From: Blastomussa wellsi
Lineage: Eukaryota > Cnidaria > Anthozoa > Scleractinia > Plerogyridae
NCBI GenBank assembly: GCA_947652115.1
Contig: OX393562.1
Span: forward strand, 17,827,599 to 17,891,598
DNA length: 64,000 nucleotides
Direction of reading: 5' to 3'
Below are positions 33,818-46,800 of this stretch, in pieces; position 1 is the stretch's first letter, and the number at the start of each line of letters is the position of its first letter. Both the position numbers and the translations under genes were made by a program. The notes under the pieces were generated by a model. That model was not told the origin of the DNA. It saw only the letters and a list, made by a program, of their open reading frames with translations, and searched no databases.

Positions 33818-34843
33818 ATGGAAAACGGTTCTTCCAACAAGACAACAGAGTCAGGAGGTGCCACTTCTGAGTTCGCTTCAAGAGTAGGCGTGTGGTACTG
33901 GGCACTAAGGGGTTTCATTGGTTTAACAATCTTGGTGGGAAACGGTCCGGTCATCTACGTCATTGTCACGTGCCACATTCTCCACAAAGCAGCTAATTGG
34001 TTTATTCTCTCGCTGTCGCTGGCAGACCTTTTTGTCGGGCTTTTCCTGATTCCTGTTTCTACCTCGTGTGCTCTTTGGACGACTTGTAACTTTTCGGTTT
34101 TGACGCTGAGTTTCGACCTTCTGTTGTTCGTTTCCATTGCCAACATGTGCGCAATGACAGCTGACCGGTACCTCTCCGTGGTACAACCACTGACCTATTT
34201 TCAGAACATGACAAATTCGCGCGTTTTTCTGTGGATTTTAATCGCGTGGATTATACCGATTATCTCTTCGCTCATCCCATTCACGTGGATATTTTCAAAT
34301 TCGCCGGAGCAACAAGAGTGGGCATTTACGATATACGGAACGTTGCAAATCATCAGTTTTAATCTCCTTCCATGTGTAGTGATGTTGCTTGTCTACGGAC
34401 ATATTTTCATCATTTCTCAAAAGCACGCGCGACAGATCCGTGCTGTAGTTAAAAGCCAGCGCATAGCCCACCCAGACACGGCAGGCAATTCGCGCCAGAT
34501 AAAACAAGAACGGTCTGCAACCAGAGTGTTTGGCCTGGTCGTGCTATTTTTCGTATTATGTTGGATGCTGTCAGCGTATCGTCATTTCTGTCAATATTTT
34601 TCGCTAAAATGCCGCGTTTCTTTTGAACTTTTGCTTATTTCTCGGCTTCTCATGGTGCTAAATTCCGCCATCAACCCTTTCATTTACGCTTTTCTAAAGG
34701 AAGACATAAAGAGAGAAGTGAAAAAGATGGTTTGTAGGCGTAGACCTAAAACTGCGAGTTTAAATACGAACATTCCATCTGTACATAGCCAAAGACAGAG
34801 GGGTGAACACCCTGACAATTTGTCAGTGGTCATAAATACATAA
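33818..34843 (+). CDS. Class A (rhodopsin-family) G-protein-coupled receptor, orphan
   Basis: Intronless 341-residue frame with seven hydrophobic segments. N-glycosylation sites at Asn3 (NGS) and Asn7 (NKT). TM1 has GN (Asn42), TM2 LSLADL (Asp70), TM3 ends in ADRY (115-118), TM7 has NPFIY (286-290), followed by a basic helix-8 region ending in CRRRRPK-type sequence with Cys306 as a possible lipid site. TM6 carries CWML in place of the usual CWxP. The second extracellular loop (about 158-170) has no cysteine, so the usual TM3-loop disulfide is absent. That absence is known in the melanocortin/cannabinoid/lysophospholipid group, but no ligand can be assigned. There is no aminergic Asp at the usual TM3 site. 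Single-exon orphan GPCRs of this kind are abundant in cnidarians. Confidence 0.9.
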   Translation: MENGSSNKTTESGGATSEFASRVGVWYWALRGFIGLTILVGNGPVIYVIVTCHILHKAANWFILSLSLADLFVGLFLIPVSTSCALWTTCNFSVLTLSFDLLLFVSIANMCAMTADRYLSVVQPLTYFQNMTNSRVFLWILIAWIIPIISSLIPFTWIFSNSPEQQEWAFTIYGTLQIISFNLLPCVVMLLVYGHIFIISQKHARQIRAVVKSQRIAHPDTAGNSRQIKQERSATRVFGLVVLFFVLCWMLSAYRHFCQYFSLKCRVSFELLLISRLLMVLNSAINPFIYAFLKEDIKREVKKMVCRRRPKTASLNTNIPSVHSQRQRGEHPDNLSVVINT

Positions 34844-37829
34844 TAACTCTTAAAAAACAGGTAGAACACTACGGGGCAGAGTTTATACGCCTTCTGTCAT
34901 ACTGGGCGCATGCGGACACATTTCTAAATTAAAAGGTGTAGAATAGAAAACCATAACCTGATAAAGTAAACACTGTAAACGAATGTACTGTAAACTGGGA
35001 GCGATAGCCGCGATAGCCATGGCCAGTGGATGGAACTGTCTTGCATTTACGTATGAAAGCTAACCACTCAGTCTTGTACAGGCGTTCCCTTTCCCGCTTA
35101 CTTGCCAGAAAGAGGAGGAGAACGCCTATGGACTAGACTGCTAACTACTAGTGCAGAAATTGTTTATCATTCTTCTTTCTCTTCAAGAAGGTGTCCTCTA
35201 CAATAAGATCTGTTCCTGTTTATCCCACCCTCTACCACTCTTTTTAACTGGGCAAATGCTCGTCCTAAAGGAAACCTCCGCTATTTCAACAAATTGAAGT
35301 GCAATTGTTTGCAATAATGCCTAAACTCAAAAGTTTACGAGAAATGAGATTTAATAGAGACGCACCGCCATTTTGGATATTATGACGTGTAATGGTTGTC
35401 GCTATCCGACATGGCGGCGCGCAGAAGCGATAATCTGAATGTACATCAGTTTTCTATGCTAATAAATGTTATTTTTCCCCCTTCCGGTAAAATTTGGAAT
35501 TAAGGCATGATTTGAACAATTCAACGTGAACTTGTCGTAAGAGTGGATGTTCCCTTTAAGGTTTTCTTCCAGCGAATTGAAAGTTATTTGCTCAAAAAAA
35601 GTTGCTGAACAAGACTATGTGTATCGAAACAAAACGTTTTCGAACTTGTAATTGATATATTTGTTTCCTAGCACATACTTGTATGATTTATTTGTGAGCT
35701 GTTACTGATTTAGCCTCATATCGTTATCGATAGAATATGTTTATTTAAAGTTTTGCTAAACGCTATAATTTTCCTTGTATTTTAACTTTGAAAATTCTTT
35801 ATATCACTGGTCCAGGACTGTTAGTCCGACCTACTGTTTCTAAAAATGCTTTGTAGACTAAACGACAGCCGGCTAAAAAATAAAAAACTGTAACATTTAA
35901 AACTTCTGCCCGATCTGTGTGTTGCTACAATATCTGAGTCATGAAAACATGTTACTGATACCTGATCTCGCAACAATAGCACTAAATTCTCTGATATTTC
36001 ACATGGGAGATTGTCAAGGAAAAACCCGCATCCAAAACTGTCATCTGGGTTAGGCCACGATTGAAACCCATTCGCAGACTCGTTCCCACGATGACAAGGA
36101 ACAGCTGAATTTACAGAAAGGTCGCCCAACTACTTATCACAACAGGTACACTATTGTTGTAAAACAAAGCCAATAAAATTCTCACAACTTAAAACTCCTG
36201 TAATTTCTTAAGGGCCTTGAATTTTGCCACATTTAACCTGCATTAGCAAGTAAATGATTCAATAGCCACAGTTAAAGGTTTAATTTATCTTTTTACTAAT
36301 AGCCGATTAGGCGAATTTTTCTGTCTTTCGATATTAAGCGAGGCTTCTCGATCCCTCGTTTCGCGTGAATTCACAAGTTACTCTCAAACAATGAATGATC
36401 AAATTCTCATTATTTAGTGAACGCCAATATTTTCTTAAGGACCTGTTCTATGTTAACCCGAATTTACAAATTTAATATAAGTGACTGCATGACGTTAAAA
36501 TAGGTATAACAGTCGAAAACCACCCTAATTTCAACTTGCCATCCCACTAAAGTTTAGTCTCTTTTACAGTGAAGCCTTTGAAAATCGTTCTGAGCTCTCG
36601 TTCCGCAATTCGATTAAAAGCCTTTTTCAGCTTTCGTTCCACCATTCGTGATGTGATAGGCAATCTATACGTAATTCGCGGAAAGTGCTTTGTTTAAGAT
36701 GATGAGAAAATGAAATGAATAATGAACCTGCATACTCCAAATATAAATGTGACTGATACTTTTGATAACAGCCGTTCTACTCAGTTAAATTGTGATGCGC
36801 TTCGACTCAAATGCTTTATTAAAGGACCTAATTGACCTAGTCACGATTAACGAGTCTCTTGTAAAGCTAAACCTGGTCTTCGGTTATGTTCCGTAGGGAG
36901 GAACGGTTGATTAAAAAGGGCGGGTGCATGTTATATTGGGAAAATTAAACTAAGTATCGTTTCGACTCAGTTTGATGCTAACTGAAAAGCTGATGAGCCA
37001 ACAGAACCAACCGAAAACGATTGTCATGCAAAAAATCAAGAGCAACTCAATCTACAGAACATGATTTCACGTATTCGGCGATATAGTTTTCCAAACAATG
37101 AACGGCTTCGATTTTTCGTAGATTATACTGAAACACGGTTCAAGTAAGCAGTACAGATTACTCACGTGCTGTAGGCAATTGCACGTGCACAAGGCCTTCG
37201 TACAGAGATCGGCGCTCGCGCGCGATCGGTATATCGCGTTATCGCGTAGAGCTACAAACATAGTTTAATAGGAGTACCACACCTCCTATTAATTTCGTAA
37301 ATAATATAAATAGTACTTGTTTTATATACAGATCAATCGACGAAGGTTAGCTGCTGGGGTCAATATTCTAATTGCGGATTTTAATTTCTTAAAAATAGAA
37401 AATGGAATTGATAGTTTACTTAACGTCTCAAAATTGAGAGACGGAGACAGGTCATGCATGCTACATGAAATGATATAGACCCTTCGCATAAATGCCGTCC
37501 GGATTTCAATTACAATACTTATACATCCTAAGCCTCAAATTCACGTACAAAATCCTTTGTCTATAAACATCCACACGAGGCTAAGGATGTATAAACTATT
37601 GTTCTTCAAATTTGGGCGCCATTTATGTATATTACCTCGTGTTCTATTTTGCAACTCTTCTCAAGCTGAAATTGTTCGGGGAGTTTTTATTCTTTATCAT
37701 CTCAGTTACGTTTTTACAATGAAAGTAATTTCTTTGCTGGGCTAAATTTTTTTAGAAGGTTCTTAGCATCAAAACTAAAGTATGTGCGTGTCCAAGTGAA
37801 ATCATAACTTTCACAATTTAATACCATGG
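34844..37829. other. Intergenic region downstream of GPCR
   Basis: AATAAA at 35461 is a possible poly(A) signal. A palindromic MITE lies at 37475-37640. No supported gene; short frames such as 35821-36129 on the minus strand show no recognisable domain. Confidence 0.4.
37475..37640. repeat. Palindromic MITE
   Basis: The left arm GCATAAATGCCGTCC ... CTTATACATCCTAAGCCTC is inverted on the right as GAGGCTAAGGATGTATAA ... GCGCCATTTATG. The start ATAGACCCTT resembles that of the MITE at 58727, so the two may be one family. Confidence 0.6.
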
Positions 37830-39420
37830 ATGCAATTTGCAATTAAAACTCTTGATAAGCACTTGACAGTGGCTGAGCGATATTTGTACAATGTTTATTT
37901 GAAACCTACTTTCCGTCATTCCTTCTTTAAATTGAACTGGGCGGCAAACAAATATAAAAAACAACTTCGTATTTTGTGGAGCATTTGCCAAGAAAAGCAT
38001 GAAAAACATAGGAGCATTGTAAGCAGTACACTTGAATGTTTTGCGTGCATCAATATTTGGTTAAATTCCTATTTTCTACATTTCTTTTTTAAACCGTCCA
38101 ATTCAGCAACAGCAAACGAGTAAATTTGCCAAAAATAAACCGAAAAACGTCAAGAACGCCAAGATAAAAAACGATAAACAGTACAATTGGCTGTGCTAGG
38201 CGCATCTATGTTTAAATTCCTACGATCGTCATTTCTTTTTTAAACACTACTGTGCAGTAAACCGCAAATGCCAAGACTAGCTGTATAATTTTGTTAAGCA
38301 TTTGCCAAAAAGTTTTTAAAAAGGGAGGAGTGTGACAAAAAATCCATTTGACTATGTTAAGCGCATCAATATTTGTTTGAATTCCTGCCATCGTCAGTTG
38401 CTACTGTGCAGCAAACAATGTAAAAACCATCTGTACATTTTTGTTGAGCATTTGCCAAAAAGAAATTGCAAAATATAGTAGTATGACAAACACAACATAT
38501 TTGCTGACTTTCTGCCTCCTTCCCACCATTCCCGCGCCTGCAATTTTTTTTTCTCAGACGATCGCGACTGAGGACGAGTCAGACATATTTGACTGTTTTG
38601 TGCGCATTGTTCATGGTATTCCTAACTTCGTCTTCTCTTTGTATCAATCTAAACTGTGCAGCAAATAACTATAAAAATCCACTGTAAAGGTTTGTTGAGC
38701 ATTTGCCAAAAGGAGATTGAAAACGATAGCAGTACAATACATTTGACTGTGGTGAATGCACCACTGTTTATTTTATTCCTTCATTCGTCGTTTCTTTTTA
38801 AATATTTAACTGAGCAGTGCGGCAAACAAATATAAAAATCGACTTTTTTTTTGGACAGCAATTTTGCTAAAGACAGGTCGTAAATGATGAGCACAAATGC
38901 TTATTTTATCCCTTCATTAGATGAACTGTACAACAGACAAACAATTGTATACTTTTTTCTGAGCCTTTGCCAAAAACAACGCATATCATGAACAGTACGT
39001 TCGACTGTGTTGTGCACATCAGTGTTTTCTTTATTTCTAATTTCGTCAGTTATTTTGTTTGAACAGTTAAACAGTGCAGAAGACAAATATAAGAATCAGC
39101 TGTATATTTTTGTTGAGCACTTGCCAAAAATAGATCGAGATGGACGGTACGTACGTAAACCATTGTTTGCTCTTATTCTACCTTCGTCATTTCTTTTTAA
39201 ACTACATTGTACAGAAAACAAATATAAGATGTGCAACTGCTCAGTTTTGTTGAGCACTTGCCAAAAAGGGATTGAAAAATACATGAGCATAGCACCTTCA
39301 TGCGTTAATTTGATAGTGCTTCAAGTGATTCTGAAAAGTCACGAACTTCTTGCAAGTCTTTTCTCTGTCTCCTTTTAAACACTCTCGTTGTTTTTAAGCT
39401 TTTATATTCGCGTTTTATTC
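37830..39420 (+). repeat. Degenerate tandem array, about nine units of 115-250 bp
   Basis: Each unit carries, in order: CAAACAAATATAAAAATC-like block, then GTTGAGCATTTGCCAAAA, a GATAGCAGTACA block, CATTTGACTGTG, GCATCAATATTTG, and a TCGTCATTTCTTTTTAAAC block ending ACTGTGCAG. The GCATTTGCCAAAA core recurs near 37980, 38302, 38448, 38698, 38962, 39115 and 39255. Units differ by indels and substitutions, so the array is old. Short frames in it are not conserved between units. Confidence 0.8.
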
Positions 39421-41254
39421 TTTCGACGTGCTGTTTGCGGTTTTATCTTTCTTCTTTGACAGTTTTATCTTTCTTCGTACTAAGTTTTCAATCAGTACTG
39501 TGCGCACATTATTCAAATTTCAACCATAAACATATATTTTGGGAACAGTTGCCAAAAACGACCGTCTATTGCTTGCCGTTTTGTTCTCAAGATAATGTTG
39601 CGTAATGACACATTTGATGTCATTTGTGGTTTGTACCCTGTTACAGTACTGATCTTTAAGAAGCACCTGTATTTAGTGACGTTTTTAGTCTCCACCGACG
39701 GCCCTGGCGCCATTGCTCATTACAAACTCTTGTCAAAAGGCTAAGAAACCTTTGAGCTAGTTAACGGAACTTATTGTTTGACCGCACCTATGCCGATTGC
39801 GCTTACGCGGTTTTCAAAATTTACCCACGGTCATTAATTCATATGCAAATGCTGGCAAGTTCTTTTCAAACACTGTGACTGATCTATGCGAGCTAATATT
39901 CGGCAAATCTCCCTCTATACATCATATGAATGCCGAATGCTAGAGTTTAAGACTTTTAATAGGGACAATGTTTTTTCGTAAATTCATGTGTTCTGCGGCC
40001 AGGTCGTTTTTCGTGTTTAGGTTTGAAGAATCTCGTTTTCAATGTCAAGTTAATAGTTGCCATTTCTGAGGCAGGTCGCCGGATATTCCACATGTGACTT
40101 GATCATGCGTTCTAGAACCAGGTGGTCTTCCTACGCAGCCGAACACTTTTGTTTATCTCTTTAGGTTTTAAGCTTAAAAAACCCGAAGTGAAAATGCTAG
40201 AACCACGTAAAGCTTAAGCTGATTTAAGCGTCAACTAGTTTTGTTTTAGATCTCTTTAGAAATTATCGATCTCGGAACCTTGCTAAATTTATGCCAAAAG
40301 CGACATCGACGTGTGTTAACTTTGGGCTTTCGTCTGCCAAGAATGAATTGACAATGAAAATTGCGCAACGAGCAAACGAGAAATTGTCATACCCGGCCCC
40401 CTCGTCTTGCCACCATGAACTCAGGAAAAAGAGAAGTTATTATCATAAACAACCAATGAAAAAAGTATTTTCATATCCCTAATCTCATTTGTGTTTGTGA
40501 ACCAAATTGGACGTCTTTGTAAACCAAATTGTGCTCGATTCTGAGGCCAAGGGGGCACAATGGTGTGCGCTTTTTGATATGTCTTTTACGATCGATCATA
40601 TTTTGCCACCCGTCAACACCAGCCTTTCTCTTTAGTAGGTAAAAAAATTAAAGCTAGAAAGTCAGTTTTCAGTAAGTCATAACAGACTTTATTGAGTTGG
40701 CAGCGCACTGTCTTTCATATCTATACAGAAGTCCTATAACAATGGTTGCGGTGGTTCGCAGCTAAAACACGCAGCCACCTGTCAGTTTAACACTTGCTAC
40801 ACGTGACGGTTTTTCATGCGTAGACATTATTCTTTTGAAATCTCTGTTTTTTTTAATTATTTCTCTTTATTTAACGCTTTGAAAATAACAATATACTCTA
40901 TTTCTCAAAATAAACCACGGCTAGATCTCCCTTTCTCGTTCAATATATTTCTTCGCTTATATAATTTCTAGTATAGTCTTGAATATCAAAAGTTACTTTT
41001 TTGACATAGTGTTTTACATAAATACACTGTCATTCATAATAGCTCTCCTTAATAAAGTTTTTTTTTAACACGAACAGACCAATTTATAGTCCAATACTTT
41101 TCTAGTAATCATTCAGCACTGCTAAAAAACGTAACACACACTACATAAGATGTGTTTTTCATTGAGTTTTTGTGCGTATTCATAAACTCAGTGTTATGAA
41201 TTAAAGAAGATGTTCGACCTTAGGCAGTGAACATAACCGTCGGGCTGATTACAG
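39421..41254. other. Region downstream (3') of SNAG zinc-finger gene
   Basis: TTTATT at 40688 gives AATAAA on the minus strand and may mark the 3' end of the zinc-finger transcript, implying a 3'UTR of roughly 560 bp, A+T-rich. A lone copy of the TTGCCAAAA core at 39549 may be an outlying unit of the array. No gene seen. Confidence 0.4.
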
Positions 41255-43800
41255 TCAGAAAAATACTTGTTCCCTCTGTGATTCGATAAGATTCTTGAAG
41301 GGCATATTCTCCCTCATTTGCTCCGTGACTGTGTCAGGGGGAAGCCGAGCGTTCTGCTGTTCAGGGCGATGATGAGTGGCGTTGGATTTCTCAAGATAGT
41401 AGGCATGATGAATACGAATGTGCGTGCGGAGATTGCTCGAGCTAATGAACTTCCAGTTGCAGATGTTGCATTTGTAAGGCTTTTCTCCGGTGTGGGTGAG
41501 GATGTGCGACTGCAGATTGCCAGAGGTAGTGAAGGCTTTGGAGCACTGCTTGCACTTATATGGCCTTTCGCCCGTATGAATACGAACGTGCCTTCGCAGA
41601 TCGCTCGAGCTCACGAACGCTTTGGGACAGTACTGGCACTTATGCGGTTTCTCGCCCGTATGCGTGAGAATGTGTCTCTGTAAGTTGGTCAGCTGGGCGA
41701 ATCCACGGCAGCAAATATTGCACGTGTAAGGCTTTTCGCCGGTGTGAATACGATTGTGGATCTTCAGGTGCGCCGCTAGGGCGAATGCCTTCGGGCATTT
41801 CTGACACTTGTACGGCTTCTGGCCTGTGTGGATAAGAACATGGCGCTGGAAATTCCATGAGCGGGTGAACACCTTACTGCAGTGTTGACACGTGTACGGC
41901 TTCTCTGTTCCCGTCGAATCTGCGTCCTTTTCCTCTTTAATAGACGCAAACTCTGCCAAGCGCTCGCTGTCAGGACGCTCCTCTCTGCTCCACACATTCA
42001 TTCTTTTTACGTTGCCATTGTGAAAGCCATTTTGTCCGTTGAGTTCTCTGCTTGTGTTGATAGCATGCGGTTCGTTGTTTGACATAACTAGTGGTTGGAC
42101 ATAAGGCGCTGCGAGACGATACAGTTCAGCTTGAGAGGAAGCTACCGTTGGTGGGGTGTCCTCCGTGTTATCTGTGAATTAAGAATGTAACAATTGTTAG
42201 AAAAATTTCTTTAGCAACAGAAAGTTTAATCAAGTAATAAGCAGTTATAATTAACACTTTCAGGTCGTGCTTGCACCTCCCTCGACGAAAACCGCAATAG
42301 TTAACACGCATGGAGTATAAGATTACACAATTATCGTTAATCATACGCAAAGTGTATCAAGACGGCTTAAAGAGACTATGGTTGCTCTTGGTTGGTAAAG
42401 CTGCCAAGAATTTCATGCCGACTGGTAGATTTAGTGGTATTAATTCGGAAAACAATTCCCACTCACTATACTGTAAATAATCTTAGTTTCTTTGAATCTT
42501 CCCTTTGGAAATGTGTGAAGTTGGTAATTAAATTTATTTTTGGTTATTCAGTGTCTTCAATGTACTACTCAATGCCTCTTTAATAACTGAGCTCTATTTC
42601 AACGAGTTTAAAGAAAATCTACTGCACTACGAAAAGAAAGCCTGGTTCTTTGTTAACTTAACAGGGGCTGGATGAGCGCTATGATTTATTACAACCCGTG
42701 CATGTGAAAAAAACGAACGATTCAATTTTGTTTGGGTCTTACAATGAATGTTTAATGACTTAAAATACCATTTTACACAAGTCATCAAGACCACGAAGTC
42801 TTTTCTTGATGCATTTTAACAGTTTTCTTAATCCGAAGGCTCTACCGCAAGTTTGACAAAAAAAAAAAAGTAACGTTAATTTCACTGACAAATCTCTCGG
42901 GTAAAAATAAACGCCAAAACATAGTTCAATCATTGAACAAAAGCTCACTGGTTCTGAGATGTTACGTATTGAAATGCTGTCCCAAATACGTTAGAATCGC
43001 CGTTCAAAAGCTATAAATGGAGGGAATAAAAAATGTTTAAACACCCTTAGTGAGAAATTTTCTTGATTTTTAACTTTACAAAGCTACTGACAGAGAAACG
43101 AAGAAAATCTCGTCGATATTTGTACTCCAAGAATAAATTATTCAGCACCAGCGAGGAGCTGTTCTGTAATCGTGAAAGAGGACAAGTTGAGAACGTGCCT
43201 TTTCTTCTCTGCACTGTCAAATTTTACTTCGACCGTGCTCGCAACGTTTTCAGGCCATACTCCGATTTGCCAAATAATTTGCGCATTCATTTTAAAACGC
43301 TAGTCGCTGGAGATTTCGCTTTTATGGATTTTAAAAGACCCTTCAGGTATTTTACGGGTAGCAAGGTCGACTCATGTTTAAAATTCTCGATAAAGGAAAA
43401 ATCTTAAGCAAAAAGATAAATCTTCAAAATAGCCAGTCGACAATTCCTAGCTTTAAGCGAGGGATTACAAGAACTAAAGCACTTTCAAATGATGAAGCTA
43501 GCTAAAGATACGCACAACAAGACAAAACTTGTTCAGAGTTGCCATGCAGCGAAATGGGCAATTAAATAATGATTATCATTTTCCCGGGTTTATGGGATAA
43601 ATACTCTCTTTCTTGATTTTCTTTTAAAGTTATGTTCCATTGCTGATAACAGCGCGATGTATGGGCGTTAAAAATGAGCAGAAAATTTGTAATGAAAAAC
43701 ATTTATAACTTATAACAGAAGGTTTAAAAGTCAACTTACCGAAATACGTAATGTTGTTTTTCTTGAATTCCTTCTTTTTGATTAAAAATGAGCGAGGCAT
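41255..43800 (-). CDS. SNAG-domain six-finger C2H2 transcriptional repressor
   Basis: Two coding exons: 43740-43800 (61 bp) and 41255-42171, joined with matching phase (TTTCG|GTAAGT, TTCACAG|AT), giving 325 residues. Exon 1 encodes MPRSFLIKKKEFKKNN, a SNAG domain of the Snail/GFI1/Scratch type. In known members it mimics the histone H3 tail and recruits LSD1/CoREST. Residues about 115-278 hold six tandem C2H2 fingers with TGEKPY-type linkers; specificity helices include RSWNFQR, LAAHLKI, QLTNLQR, SSSDLRR, TSGNLQS, SSSNLRT. The acidic/Ser-rich linker (about 22-110) has no known domain. Six fingers plus SNAG recalls GFI1, but the finger sequences and uniform linkers do not match it well, so no symbol is given. 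A nuclear DNA-binding repressor is the inferred role. Confidence 0.9.
42172..43739 (-). other. Intron separating the SNAG exon from the zinc-finger exon
   Basis: 1,568 bp with donor GTAAGT and acceptor CACAG. A plus-strand open frame at 43063-43407 (114 codons) lies inside but has no recognisable domain and I do not call it a gene. Confidence 0.7.
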
Positions 43801-46800
43801 TCTTGATTTGCAAGGTTGTTCCGTTTGATATCTGGATCTCTGTGGATGAATACAAGTCCGAGCTGCAGGCGTCTCTTGGTGTATGATTAAGGCTTTGGTC
43901 GCGATCGCGCGCTAACTTTGGTTTAAATGGACTGAGGAGTGTTGCCCTGGTTCAGCTATAAAAGGCACCGAGAGAGCGCATTGGACAGGTGCAACGAGGA
44001 TCTACAGCGGTCGTAAACAATTTCCCACTTGCTAGCCAGGCGCAAACTTTCATACATGGAAACTGAATGCCCCTTGATCATATCACGACAAAAGAATAAC
44101 ACAATCTGCTATTTAAAACAACAACCTCTTTGCAATGCTACTGGCCGTGTATTAATTTATTAAAGACCTGCCCCGGCCCCATCAAGAATTCAATGCTTTG
44201 CAGGTTGCGCGAGTAGAAAAATGGCTAAACGACTAATCCCGGCTGACAATAGGCCTCTGTTGACCAATCTAAACTAGGCTATCGCATTGCGCATGCATGA
44301 TAGAATAGTTTGTTTAAATCTTGGAAGGCTTGTTCGCTGCTAGTGGCGTCGCCAGCCGGCCAATAGGAGCGCAGAACGCCAAATAACTTTCGCATGAGCG
44401 CAACTGAGCGAGAACAATTCTACCGATTAGCATTCTGGCCATGGAGACCGCCACGAGTAAAGCAAGGCAAACGCCAAGGGCTTCTTCTTACTTTAGCCTC
44501 GATGTTAGCACAAAATCCCTTCGCCACAAAAATAATGCGTGGCGGTGATTAGGATATCGTTGTCACCTTTGAAAACAGTTTTAGAAAGCGCACTGTAAAC
44601 TGAACAGCGATGTCCCTTTGTGTTACGCGTTATGAAATTTTAATTTGGAAATATTTGGAAGTATGTTATTTGTCACTGAACCATGCCGTGTCAATTATTC
44701 ATACAATAGGTAAACTGTCTTTTGTCCTCGGCTTGGAAAAAAGGGGCCATGAAATATTCCATTTATCGTGCTCTTTTATAAACAACTTGTTCTTTTCTCG
44801 AAATAGGCGGCGAGGTTATCGAAGAGTTGACATGTTTGATCTGCGCGGGCGAGCTTCGAGTTGGTGCGAACGATTTATCAAAACATTTCAAATAAGATAG
44901 ACACTTTGTTCAATCGCATGAGCTAATTGCTTCTGAGAAAATGCTTTTGTTTGATTTTGGCCACTGCTAGCGTTGTGCACTTAGCAACGCCACCAGTAAA
45001 CGTCGCCTTTGCCACTTGTTCGTTTGGTGAAGGCACGTGCGCCTCAAAACAGGTGCGATACGACCCCCGAGCGATGAGAACAAAGGCATATCGACGTTAT
45101 CGCCGAGACAATGGAGAAAATGAGAAGAGCTTTTTCAGTCAGTTCTCACTAAAATCACGACAATTAAATCAAAGCGAGATAAAAGAGAATGGAAAATCTC
45201 TATGGTCGCCTACACGGCGTTTTTCGTTTTGGCGCATACAGAGCTGAACAATGCGTACGCCGGGCGCGTAAAATTTAAAGCGACCTGCTCTAAACTAGAG
45301 AAGGCATGGATGGATGGATGGCTGTCAATTTATCTTAAAACGTGAGTTTACAAAGCCGGTTCAATAGCAATTTTTGTCCCACCCTTGGAGTTCTGAAAAG
45401 AGTTCTGGTTTGCTTGCGGAAAAGAAAATGTTAAAGCACTAAAAGAGAAGAAGAGAAAACGAGCTGCGAAATTCTGCGGTTTCCTTTCAAACCAACGGGA
45501 TGTTTGATCACTTGATTATAAGGCAAACGTGAGCGGAGTGCGCAGAAGAGAACCTGTCAAGCCTCTTTTGCCACTTTAGCCAAAAATCTGCAACATGACG
45601 GACCATTAAGAACTTGCAACACAAACAAGGCGAAGAGCTGAGTGCGCCGAGAGTAAATATAGCACCAATAAAGCCGACAAACCAGAGTGTAGACACAAGT
45701 GTATTTTTGAATAAAAATACTAATGAATTATAGCATGTTTGTCGGTAGCTTTATCAGATCTCTTACCACAAGTATTTCCTTTCATAATGATGGATTTTTA
45801 AATTAATGTAAAATATAAGTTGCAAAGACACATGGCTTTTATTCTTCTTTAGTCTTGCATGTGCTCTGGAATGTATTTGACTTTACCTGGAGGTGTTACG
45901 CAATTAGCTTAACAAATCGATTTAAACTATTTACGCACATTACGACACTTCGGATTTCTTTTACTTCTTGGCGAGGGAAACCAAGTCGGATTATTCTTGT
46001 TCCGTGCCCAGGAGCTTGGATAAATGGGCGCAATTGGCGCACTTGTGCTCACTTTGAAAGAGATTTTCCTCGTTGCTTTTTACGCATATTTGTTAATAGG
46101 GCACTTGCAACGAAGGCAATTAAACTTAAATTTAAGCTTCATAAATCCGATAAAGACACGCTGAGCAGTGAGCACTACAAATATGCTGACATCAGCTAGT
46201 TTAGAACGCAAACGCAACAAAGAACTCTCGAAGAGTTTTAAAAAAGGAATTTCAATCGCAAATAGAGCCAGCTTAATGTTACCAGTTACCAAAATGACAG
46301 GTATATAAAGACGAAACAAAAAGAGCTGGAGTAAAATCAGAAACCCATATGGGTTTCTGGTAAAATGGTTATTCAGTATATATGCCCTGGAGCTGTGCCA
46401 AAGGAAATGCCACGAAAAGATAACTTGGCCCCGCGTTCCAGAAGCAAAAAGAAGAGCGAAAAAACAAACAGAATGCGCGAAGGCATGTGGAAAGACATGA
46501 AAATATTTCTTCTGCCCTTTTCATAATCACCCATGGGCTCTCCTCATTACAGCTCATGAGCCGAGGCACAATTTAAATGACCGAAGTTTCATTGCAATAG
46601 ACCACGCTATTTTTTTTTCTGTTCGAACCACCCAATTTTTTTGTCTTTGTTGAAACAGATGGCTATCTTTTTCTTATCGGCGGCTCTTGACGATTAAGAT
46701 TGATCCATACTGATATAAAGGCGGTCTCTGTCTGATAGTGTATGAAAAAATTAGTACGCAATAGGGAATGTTGCAACAACCAATATTTTGGTTTCTCTTG

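Noticed and set aside
35821..36129. 102-codon minus frame downstream of the GPCR
   Set aside because: No recognisable domain or splice context.
36987..37020. CTGATGAG followed by CGAAAAC, a possible second hammerhead
   Set aside because: The intervening sequence cannot form stem II and no stem I pairing is seen.
43063..43407. 114-codon plus frame inside the SNAG gene intron
   Set aside because: No domain, no promoter or splice evidence; treated as chance.
43958..43967. TATAAAAGGC as promoter of the zinc-finger gene
   Set aside because: It is on the plus strand, pointing away from that minus-strand gene, and no plus-strand gene follows.
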